The notes beneath the pieces were generated by a model. That model saw nothing but the letters and a program-made list of their open reading frames with translations. It had not been told where the DNA came from and did no database searches. Of a DNA stretch of 41,560 bases, positions 7,352 to 13,562 are shown piece by piece. The translations under genes were made by a program, and so were the position numbers. Origin of the DNA: Lachnospiraceae bacterium (GTDB lineage: Bacteria > Bacillota > Clostridia > Lachnospirales > Lachnospiraceae); NCBI GenBank assembly GCA_017472605.1, contig JAFUPV010000010.1, positions 1 to 41,560 on the forward strand, written 5' to 3'. The number at the start of each line of letters is the position of its first letter. Position 1 is the first letter of the stretch.

Positions 7352-8110
7352 ATGATAACAATTCAACAGATTATTGAAACAGTAAAAGCAGCAGGAAGGA
7401 TCATGCTGGAGGCAAAGGACATTGCCGCAGGCGTGGAAGAAAAAGAAGGTCATGCCAACTTTGTGACTGCCTATGATAAAAAAGTGCAGGAATTTCTGGA
7501 GGCAAAGCTGATGCGCCTGATGCCGGAAGCAGTGTTTGTGGGCGAGGAGGAGGAAGACCATCCTGCCATCCGTGAAGGCTATGCTTTCATCGTTGACCCA
7601 ATTGACGGAACCACCAATTTCATGAAAGGCTACTGCGTCAGCGCGGTATCCGTCGGACTGCTGAAAGACGGTGTGCCCTTCATGGGAGCGGTCTACAATC
7701 CCTATCTGGACGAGGTGTTCTACGCCGAGGCGGGGAAGGGCGCGTTCTGCAACGGAAAACCGATCCATGTTTCGGGAAAGCCGCTGGCGAAGGGCATTGT
7801 AATCGTAGGAACAGCACCCTATTACAGAGAGCTCTACGACAAAACCTTCGAGATGATACGCTACTATTTTGATCGGAGCCTGGACATTCGCAGAAGCGGA
7901 TCCGCAGCACTGGATCTGTGCAATGTGGCATCAGGAAGAGCGGAGCTGTTCTTTGAGATGAGACTGCAGCCCTGGGATTTTGCGGCCGGTTCTCTGATTG
8001 TGACAGAAGCGGGCGGAACTGTTTCAACCGTGGAAGGAGAACCGCTTCGGTTCGACCGGGGAATTTCCGTGATCGCCAGCGGATGCGAAAAAAGTTTTTT
8101 GGAAAATTGA
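7352..8110 (+). CDS. inositol monophosphatase family phosphatase
   Basis: Mg2+-dependent phosphatase of the FIG/IMPase/SuhB superfamily, 252 residues. Metal and substrate motifs are all present: the GEE sequence at 64-66, DPIDGTTN at 82-89, and WDFAAGSLIVTEAGG from 208. The substrate may be myo-inositol monophosphate, PAP or a sugar bisphosphate and cannot be decided from sequence. Start ATG 7352 has AAGAGG upstream, only 12 bases after the tldE-like gene. The stop is followed almost directly by the tRNA promoter. Confidence 0.92.
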   Translation: MITIQQIIETVKAAGRIMLEAKDIAAGVEEKEGHANFVTAYDKKVQEFLEAKLMRLMPEAVFVGEEEEDHPAIREGYAFIVDPIDGTTNFMKGYCVSAVSVGLLKDGVPFMGAVYNPYLDEVFYAEAGKGAFCNGKPIHVSGKPLAKGIVIVGTAPYYRELYDKTFEMIRYYFDRSLDIRRSGSAALDLCNVASGRAELFFEMRLQPWDFAAGSLIVTEAGGTVSTVEGEPLRFDRGISVIASGCEKSFLEN

Positions 8111-8119
8111 AAAAACTTC

Positions 8120-8148
8120 TTGACAAACGGGCTGCTCCGTGTTATATT
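8120..8148 (+). promoter_or_regulatory. strong promoter of the tRNA-Leu pair
   Basis: Perfect -35 TTGACA (8120-8125), 17-base spacer, TATATT (8143-8148), 60 bases ahead of the first tRNA. Confidence 0.85.
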
Positions 8149-8207
8149 ATACGAGCAGTCCGCTTCAGAGAGTAAATGCTTACCGGATACGGAGCAACAA
8201 TTTGTTT

Positions 8208-8287
8208 GCGGGCGTGGCGGAATTGGCAGACGCGCCAGATTTAGGTTCTGGTGGTAACCCGTGCAGGTTCAAGTCCTGTCGCCCGCA
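8208..8287 (+). tRNA. tRNA-Leu (anticodon TAG)
   Basis: Acceptor GCGGGCG (8208-8214) pairs with CGCCCGC (8280-8286), discriminator A. The anticodon stem CCAGA/TCTGG encloses TTTAGGT, giving TAG, which reads CUA. It has the long variable arm of class II tRNAs and a T arm with TTCAAGT. No CCA is encoded. Confidence 0.95.
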
Positions 8288-8310
8288 CTGATGAGTAATC
8301 ATCACAAAAC

Positions 8311-8394
8311 GCAGTTGTGGCGGAATTGGCATACGCGCATGATTCAGGTTCATGTCCATGTACTTGGGTAGGGGTTCAAGTCCCCTCAACTGCA
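8311..8394 (+). tRNA. tRNA-Leu (anticodon CAG)
   Basis: Acceptor GCAGTTG (8311-8317) pairs with CAACTGC (8387-8393), discriminator A. The anticodon loop TTCAGGT gives CAG, which reads CUG. Class II long variable arm; no encoded CCA. It lies 23 bases after the first tRNA and shares its promoter and terminator. Confidence 0.95.
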
Positions 8395-8397
8395 CGC

Positions 8398-8428
8398 AGA
8401 GCGATATCGAAAGATATCGCTCTTTTTC
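8398..8428 (+). terminator. intrinsic terminator of the tRNA-Leu operon
   Basis: Perfect 11-bp stem AGAGCGATATC (8398-8408) with GATATCGCTCT (8413-8423), GAAA loop, and a T run. Confidence 0.95.
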
Positions 8429-8478
8429 TGTTTCCGGTAAAAGTTCGTGAAATCCTTGTGATAAGATAGACTTTTTGC

Positions 8479-8507
8479 TTGCAGTATTCCCATATTTCTG
8501 CTAAAAT
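8479..8507 (+). promoter_or_regulatory. promoter of the SseB-domain gene
   Basis: TTGCAG (8479-8484), 17-base spacer, TAAAAT (8502-8507). It gives an untranslated leader of roughly 85 bases. Confidence 0.65.
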
Positions 8508-8553
8508 ATGTTTTAAGTGCATTTCTGCGTTGGGCATGAGACGCGAAAAAAAA

Positions 8554-8590
8554 CAGAAAAGCCGGATTGATTTCTGATCCGGAGGAGAGG
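8554..8590 (+). promoter_or_regulatory. alternative hairpins overlapping the ribosome binding site
   Basis: CAGAAA (8554-8559) can pair with TTTCTG (8571-8576), or CCGGAT (8562-8567) with ATCCGG (8577-8582). The two helices interleave, and with no linker between the 3' arms they probably exclude each other. The second reaches the first two bases of GGAGGAGAGG, the ribosome site. This could tune translation; it is unproven. Confidence 0.35.
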
Positions 8591-8598
8591 ATAAGAAT

Positions 8599-10209
8599 AT
8601 GTTAGATAACAGACATTTAAATATGTTGTATCAGAGATTTACCATCAATCCGGATATGCCGGATGAGGAGGTTTCTGACCTGAGTCTGGAGGAACTGTCC
8701 TTCATCTACGCAACCACAGAGAACGCAAAGAAGGATCCAAACCTGGCTCAGATCCATTTCCCGATCCGCCAGCAGATCATTTACTGGGCAGCGGTAGAAG
8801 CGTTAAAGAAAGCAGAAGCAATCTATGTCACCTACACGGCAACTCCGATGTATCCCTACATCGATCCAAGAGGCGGAATCTGGGTGTTCTCCGCGGAAGA
8901 TCTGGCGCAGAAGCTGGCAGATGATTTCAAGAAGAAACAGTACCTGAATCTGGTGATCCGCAAGATCGAGAATAACATGATTCTTCCGTTCATGGCTCAG
9001 CTTTACTACTACGGAATCGAGCTGATCGTTGTGGACAACGGTTCTCATCCGATGGCAATGAAACGTTCGGACATCCTTCCGGATCCGGAGTGGAAGAAAG
9101 ACGCACCGGCTCAGGCTCAGGATTTCCGCAATGCGCCGGTTCAGCACTCCATGATCCAGTTCTTCCAGTACATTCAGTTAAACGGCGCAATGTCTCAGGC
9201 TGCAGCAGCGGAAGAGACGCCGGCTGAGGAGAAGGAAGAAATCAAGAAGAAACTGGAGCAGAGCAGACAGGTCATGAAGCTGATGGAGAGCAGAATGCTG
9301 ACCACTCTGGTTGATGCGAAGTTCCTTGTTCCGACCGTGACGATAAAGGACGGAAAGGCACTGCCTCCGGGACAGGAAGCAACCGGTGAAGGCGTAGCAA
9401 GAAAGATTGCAAATCTGGTGGATGGAAATCAGGTTGCATGGCTTCCTGCGTTTACCGACTGGTCCGAGTTTGCAAAGACCTACAAGCCAAATGAGTGGGG
9501 CGCAGTTGTCCTTGATTACGCGGCTCTTGTCAAGATGGCTCAGGAGACCAAAGTTGGAAAGATCGTGTTCAACGCAAGAGGCTGCGGCTTCCGTGTGGAT
9601 GAAAACGTGCTGAAGAATATTGAGGGCTTCCGTCAGAAGAAGGCAGAGTTTGAGGCGAAACGCGCCGAAGCTGCCGCACAGCAGAAGGAAGCGGCAGACG
9701 CAGCACCGGCTGGTCAGACAAATGCAGCAGAAGCTGGAAAAACGGAGGCACCAAAGGCAGAAGCAGTAAAAGCAGAAGAGCCAAAGGTGGAAACTGTGAA
9801 GACCGAAGAACCGAAGGCGGAAGCTGTAAAAGCAGAAGAGCCGAAGGCAGAGGCGCCAAAGGCAGCACCGCAGCCGACTCCGGCACCAGCAAAACCGGAA
9901 AAGGAAGAGCCGGTTGCATACGGTGAGCTGATGGAGACTCCGGACATGATGATCGGTGCCATGAAGCGTACTGCAAAAGCACTGAAGACCGTAAAGAAGA
10001 TGTGGCTTGCATCCCGCATCCAGGGAAGCAAAAACGGCTATCTTCTTGTTGTTGAGGCAAGTGACAGCGAGCGCACCATCACAGAGCTGAAGCGTGCAGT
10101 GGCAGGCTATCTGGATGGAAAGGAGCTGGAGGTAAGACTGGCAGATCCGACTGCTCTGGATCTTGTCAAGAACATGAAGCCGTTCTATAAGAAGGGAATC
10201 TTCGGCTGA
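8599..10209 (+). CDS. SseB-domain protein with a repetitive linker
   Basis: A 536-residue cytoplasmic protein with no signal peptide or membrane segment. Residues about 1-170 look like a diverged SseB-type fold (WVFSAEDLAQKLADDFKKKQ, ending in IELIVVDNG). A clearer SseB N-terminal domain lies at about 235-345 (TTLVDAKFLVPTV, LPAFTDWSEF, AVVLDYAALVK, VFNARG). A Lys/Glu/Ala/Pro linker at about 350-440 contains PKAEAVKAEE repeats. The last 90 residues match the SseB C-terminal domain (NGYLLVVEASDSERTITELK). SseB was named in E. coli for enhanced serine sensitivity; its biochemical role is unknown. Here it precedes the serine dehydratase genes, though a terminator lies between. Start ATG 8599, with GGAGGAGAGG upstream. 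Confidence 0.8.
   Translation: MLDNRHLNMLYQRFTINPDMPDEEVSDLSLEELSFIYATTENAKKDPNLAQIHFPIRQQIIYWAAVEALKKAEAIYVTYTATPMYPYIDPRGGIWVFSAEDLAQKLADDFKKKQYLNLVIRKIENNMILPFMAQLYYYGIELIVVDNGSHPMAMKRSDILPDPEWKKDAPAQAQDFRNAPVQHSMIQFFQYIQLNGAMSQAAAAEETPAEEKEEIKKKLEQSRQVMKLMESRMLTTLVDAKFLVPTVTIKDGKALPPGQEATGEGVARKIANLVDGNQVAWLPAFTDWSEFAKTYKPNEWGAVVLDYAALVKMAQETKVGKIVFNARGCGFRVDENVLKNIEGFRQKKAEFEAKRAEAAAQQKEAADAAPAGQTNAAEAGKTEAPKAEAVKAEEPKVETVKTEEPKAEAVKAEEPKAEAPKAAPQPTPAPAKPEKEEPVAYGELMETPDMMIGAMKRTAKALKTVKKMWLASRIQGSKNGYLLVVEASDSERTITELKRAVAGYLDGKELEVRLADPTALDLVKNMKPFYKKGIFG
9751..9860 (+). repeat. 30-bp coding repeat in the linker
   Basis: About three and a half 30-bp units starting at 9751, 9781, 9811 and 9841, encoding PKAEAVKAEE-like decapeptides. 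The second unit (PKVETVKTEE) is the most diverged. Confidence 0.85.
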
Positions 10210-10230
10210 TCCGGCTGAAAAAAGAAAGAG

Positions 10231-10280
10231 AAGGCCATTCTGGTGACAGAACGTTTCTGCGGGTACCAGAGTGGCCTTTG
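10231..10280 (+). terminator. terminator-like hairpin
   Basis: AAGGCCATTCTGGT (10231-10244) pairs with ACCAGAGTGGCCTT (10265-10278) with one imperfect pair. The loop is 20 bases and the T tail is poor, so some read-through into the serine dehydratase genes is possible. Confidence 0.65.
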
Positions 10281-10311
10281 TGAATATACGGCGCAAAACC
10301 GAAACAGGGGA

Positions 10312-10327
10312 ATGAGATGGATCTCAT
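10312..10327. promoter_or_regulatory. palindrome upstream of the serine dehydratase genes
   Basis: ATGAGAT and ATCTCAT flank a central GG, a perfect 7-base inverted repeat 38 bases ahead of the sdaAB start. It could be an operator or a leader hairpin; no regulator can be named. Confidence 0.35.
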
Positions 10328-10364
10328 CGGTTCTGCGAAAAGGTGTCAACACAGGAGGGGAAGA

Positions 10365-11024
10365 ATGAATATTCTGGATATTATTGGTCCGGTCATGGTC
10401 GGACCGTCAAGTTCCCACACAGCCGGAGCGGTAAAAATCGGTCAGATTTCCAGAAAGCTTCTGGCAGAGGACGTGAAACGTGCAGAAATCTATCTCCATG
10501 GTTCGTTTTGGGCGACCGGCCGCGGCCATGGAACTGACCGTGCGCTTGTTGCCGGTCTGATGGGAATGGCGGTGGATGATCCGCGGATCCCGGCAAGCTT
10601 TACCCATGCAGAGGAGCGCGGACTGGAGTTTACGTTTGAGAAAATTGAACTGATCGATGCGCATCCCAATTCCGTGAAGCTGTGTCTCTACGGTGTCAGC
10701 GGAAGAAAGCTGGAAATCGTGGCAGCGTCCATCGGCGGCGGCCGGATCCGGATCTGTGAGATCGATGGTCTGACTGCGAATTTCTGCGGCGATTATCCGA
10801 CGCTGATCGTTCACAACCTGGATCAGCCGGGCCATGTGACGGAGGTTACTTCTATGCTGGCCCATAAGAGCATTAACATTGCGACTCTGCAGCTTTATCG
10901 TGACAGCCGCGGCGGCCGTGCAGTCATGGTCATTGAGTGTGACCAGGAGGTTCCCGCAGAGTCCATCCGCTGGCTGACCCGTGTGGAAGGAATTGTGAAG
11001 GTTACCTATTTAAGTCTGCTGTAA
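10365..11024 (+). CDS. sdaAB: L-serine dehydratase, iron-sulfur type, beta subunit
   Basis: Small subunit of the oxygen-sensitive [4Fe-4S] L-serine ammonia-lyase, which converts L-serine to pyruvate and ammonia. 219 residues. The N-terminal part carries the substrate-site SSSHTAGAVKIGQ motif (about 13-25), GHGTDRALVAGL, and HPNSV followed by SIGGG. The C-terminal 75 residues form an ACT domain (LIVHNLDQPGHVTEV through AVMVIECD), which may sense serine. The start at ATG 10365 has AGGAGGGG upstream; an ATG 48 bases earlier lacks a site. It is followed after 12-15 bases by the alpha-subunit gene, making a two-gene operon that feeds serine into the pyruvate pool. Confidence 0.95.
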   Translation: MNILDIIGPVMVGPSSSHTAGAVKIGQISRKLLAEDVKRAEIYLHGSFWATGRGHGTDRALVAGLMGMAVDDPRIPASFTHAEERGLEFTFEKIELIDAHPNSVKLCLYGVSGRKLEIVAASIGGGRIRICEIDGLTANFCGDYPTLIVHNLDQPGHVTEVTSMLAHKSINIATLQLYRDSRGGRAVMVIECDQEVPAESIRWLTRVEGIVKVTYLSLL

Positions 11025-11039
11025 GAAAGGATTGGTGTG

Positions 11040-11909
11040 ATGTTTAAGTCGTTAAAAGAAATCTGCCTGGAAGCGGAGGAAAAGGGAATTGAGTTCTGGG
11101 AAGTCATTCTGCAAAATGACATGAAGGAGCGCATGATCACGAGAGAACAGTCCATGGAGCAGATGAGAGCCATGTATCAGGCAATGAAGGATGCAGACGC
11201 CAACTATGACGGGAAGCTTCGTTCTGCCAGCGGACTGGTTGGTTCCGATGGCGAAAAATTCCATGAAGCGCTGGCTTCCGGAGAGACGATCTGTGGTCCC
11301 TTCATCGGTACGGTCATTGAAAAGGCACTGAAAATGGGCGAATCCAACGCCTGCATGAAACGAATTGTGGCAGCTCCAACGGCAGGAGCCTGCGGTGTTG
11401 TGCCAGCTCTTTTTCTGACCATGCAGGAACAGCGCGGTTATACCGATGAGGAGATGACAAAAGCGCTCTATGTGGCTGCAGGAGTGGGCGGTGTGATCGC
11501 AAACCGTGCTTTTCTTGCCGGTGCAGCCGGCGGATGTCAGGCCGAGATCGGCGCAGGAAGCTCCATGGCTGCGGCTGGAGCGGTTTATCTTGCTGGCGGC
11601 AGCAATGAAGCAATCATCCACGCGGCAGCAATGGCGATGAAGAATCTTCTTGGTCTTGCCTGCGATCCGGTTGCCGGCCTGGTTGAGGTTCCCTGTGTGA
11701 AGCGAAATGTGGTCGGATCGGTGAACGCGCTTTCCGCGGCGGACATGGCGCTGGCGGGAATCCGCAGTGTGATCCCGCCGGATGAGGTGTATGATGCCAT
11801 GAGAAGTGTGGGAATCGCCATGCCGGATGCAGTGCGTGAAACAGGAAAAGGCGGACTTGCGGCAACGGTGACAGGACAGGCCATCGCCGAGAGGATCAAT
11901 AAAGAATAA
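11040..11909 (+). CDS. sdaAA: L-serine dehydratase, iron-sulfur type, alpha subunit
   Basis: Large subunit of the two-chain Fe-S L-serine dehydratase, carrying the [4Fe-4S] cluster that binds and activates serine. 289 residues from ATG 11040; a GTG at 11037 would add one residue, and AAAGG at 11026-11030 fits either. Key cysteines are in APTAGACGVVPA, GGCQAEIG, and the CDPVAGLVEVPC segment. The Gly/Ala-rich helical core (GAGSSMAAAGAVYLAGG) is typical of the family. The gene ends 90 bases before a strong terminator. The reaction is part of amino acid fermentation to pyruvate. Confidence 0.95.
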   Translation: MFKSLKEICLEAEEKGIEFWEVILQNDMKERMITREQSMEQMRAMYQAMKDADANYDGKLRSASGLVGSDGEKFHEALASGETICGPFIGTVIEKALKMGESNACMKRIVAAPTAGACGVVPALFLTMQEQRGYTDEEMTKALYVAAGVGGVIANRAFLAGAAGGCQAEIGAGSSMAAAGAVYLAGGSNEAIIHAAAMAMKNLLGLACDPVAGLVEVPCVKRNVVGSVNALSAADMALAGIRSVIPPDEVYDAMRSVGIAMPDAVRETGKGGLAATVTGQAIAERINKE

Positions 11910-11995
11910 GAAAGCGAAGAACGATAGTCGACTGCGGGAGGCGAGCCGTGCCGGACGCTTGCCGGTTCATTATGCGGGCGGTGCGATAACGAGAT

Positions 11996-12048
11996 AAAAA
12001 GCTGAAAGAGGATCTGTAAGAAATTGCAGAAAATCTTTCAGCTTTTTT
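11996..12048 (+). terminator. intrinsic terminator of the serine dehydratase operon
   Basis: AAAAAGCTGAAAGA (11996-12009) pairs with TCTTTCAGCTTTTT (12034-12047) and runs into a T tract. The rest of the 11910-12210 gap is GC-rich and holds nothing else I can support, apart from a possible weak promoter around 12060-12115. Confidence 0.85.
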
Positions 12049-12210
12049 TGCTGCCTGTGTATTCGCAGAGAAATCGTCCGGCGAATCAATCCGGCAAAAT
12101 CTGCGCATACTGATTGTTGTATGAAAGCGAAGCCTGTACCGCTTGCAGAGATTCCTGTTTTGGACGATGGAACAGGAGGTGCAGAGCTTTGGGAAAGAAA
12201 GAGGAAGCAA

Positions 12211-12378
12211 ATGCGCTATATTTGCAGAGTATGTGGCTATGAATATGATGAGGAACAGGGCGCACCGGAGGAAGGGATTTCGCCGAAAACCAGGTGGGAG
12301 GATGTTCCGGAAGATTTTGTCTGCCCCCTTTGCATGGTGGGAAAGGAAGAATTTGACCGGGCGGAGGAAACGCTATGA
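12211..12378 (+). CDS. rubredoxin
   Basis: A 55-residue one-iron electron carrier. Both Fe(SCys)4 half-sites are present, CRVCG near the N-terminus and CPLC near residue 43, with the usual YDEEQG, PEEGISPKTRWEDVPEDF body. It passes single electrons in the cytoplasm, commonly to rubrerythrin or other oxygen and peroxide reductases. The start at ATG 12211 has AGAGG six bases upstream; an in-frame ATG 90 bases earlier would add a non-homologous tail. Its stop overlaps the next start (ATGA at 12375), so it is translationally coupled to the oxidoreductase genes and is a likely redox partner for them or for rubrerythrin. Confidence 0.93.
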   Translation: MRYICRVCGYEYDEEQGAPEEGISPKTRWEDVPEDFVCPLCMVGKEEFDRAEETL

Positions 12379-13562
12379 ATGGAAAAATTTTGCCGGTTGT
12401 GAATGAGAATGGATACTATGAGATCCGTCTGGAGAGCATTGGCGGTCTGGGAGCGAATCTGTGCGGAAAAATGCTGGGTGAGCTGGGACTGCGCTGCCTG
12501 GGCTTAAACAGCGCCAGTTTTTCCAGTTACGGATCGGAAAAGACAGGAACGCCAGTCAAGTCCTATATCCGCTATTGTGCATATGAGAAAGAAATTTATG
12601 CGCATGCGCAGGTAAAGGAACCGCACCTTCTGGCTGTGTTCCATGAGGCGTTGCTGACAGATGGATCCGGGGCACAGGGCTGCAGAGAAGATACCATTCT
12701 GGTAATCAACACGGCGCTGTCACCGAAAGATGCAGCAGTGCGTTTTGGGCTGACAGGCCGGATCCTCTGTCTGGATGCGCAGAAAATTGCCATGGAATCC
12801 CACTCGCGGATCAATGTGGTGATGCTTGGTGCGATAGCCGGGGCAATGGGCTTTGTGAAGCTGGAGCAGGCAGAGCAGATCTGCCGGGATACACTGGGAA
12901 AGAAATATCCGGCGGCGCTGGAAGGAAATCTGGAAGGTGTCCGCCGCGGATTTGAGGCGGGAACAACGACGAAAATGGAACGTTTTGAGGAAGCGGAGTC
13001 GTTTTCGAAGAAAAGAGGTGCGCGGGAGAGCGGTTTTTTGCGCTGGGGATACAGGACAGCACCGATCGGCGGCGTGAACCCTCTGTATGGAAATTCCATT
13101 GCGGCAGATCTGTCGCCGTCCAGACAGGGATATGTGCCGCTGTTTCTTCCGGAAAAGTGCATCAACTGCGGTCTGTGCGATTCTGCCTGTCCGGATTATG
13201 TGTTTCAGTTTTCAAACGGTATTTACAAGGGGCGGGAGATGATGGTGAACCGGGGACTGGATTACTATCACTGCAAAGGCTGTCTGCGATGCACTGCCGT
13301 CTGCCCGACCGGCGCTCTTGTCCGGGGACTGGAAGCGGAACATCCGAAGAAAGAATGGTTCCTTCCGAATCAGGAGCTGCTGCGGATCCCGGAGACCTAT
13401 GAAAAAACAGGACCGGACGGATCCATTACTTCCGAATCCTATCTGACGGAAAAGCGGATGGGCGGTGTGCTGACCGGTGCGCAGACAGAGACAGAAACGG
13501 ACGGAGATGGTGTGCTGACCGGTGTGCAGACAGAGATGAAAATAGATGGAGGCGAAGTGTGA
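12375..13562 (+). CDS. 2-oxoacid:acceptor oxidoreductase, fused gamma and delta (ferredoxin) domains
   Basis: One chain of a TPP-dependent, CoA-acylating 2-oxoacid oxidoreductase. Residues about 15-190 form the gamma domain (RLESIGGLGANLCGKML through NVVMLGAIAGAMGF). Residues about 255-320 form a two-cluster ferredoxin domain with CINCGLCDSACP from 262 and CKGCLRCTAVCP from 300. The last 60 residues are a low-complexity tail with two 15-residue repeats (GVLTGxQTExxxDG). 395 aa. The start overlaps the rubredoxin stop, and its stop overlaps the alpha/beta start. Substrate (pyruvate, 2-oxoglutarate or branched-chain 2-oxoacid) cannot be read from sequence. Confidence 0.88.
   Translation: MNGKILPVVNENGYYEIRLESIGGLGANLCGKMLGELGLRCLGLNSASFSSYGSEKTGTPVKSYIRYCAYEKEIYAHAQVKEPHLLAVFHEALLTDGSGAQGCREDTILVINTALSPKDAAVRFGLTGRILCLDAQKIAMESHSRINVVMLGAIAGAMGFVKLEQAEQICRDTLGKKYPAALEGNLEGVRRGFEAGTTTKMERFEEAESFSKKRGARESGFLRWGYRTAPIGGVNPLYGNSIAADLSPSRQGYVPLFLPEKCINCGLCDSACPDYVFQFSNGIYKGREMMVNRGLDYYHCKGCLRCTAVCPTGALVRGLEAEHPKKEWFLPNQELLRIPETYEKTGPDGSITSESYLTEKRMGGVLTGAQTETETDGDGVLTGVQTEMKIDGGEV
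13464..13553 (+). repeat. 45-bp tandem repeat, two units, in the oxidoreductase tail
   Basis: Two 45-bp units at 13464-13508 and 13509-13553, each beginning GGTGTGCTGACCGGTG. They encode 15-residue repeats and end nine bases before the next start codon. Confidence 0.9.

Noticed and set aside
11915-11990. GC-rich segment after sdaAA as another repeat copy
   Set aside because: No match to the GCATCC or GTCGGAT boxes and no perfect hairpin.
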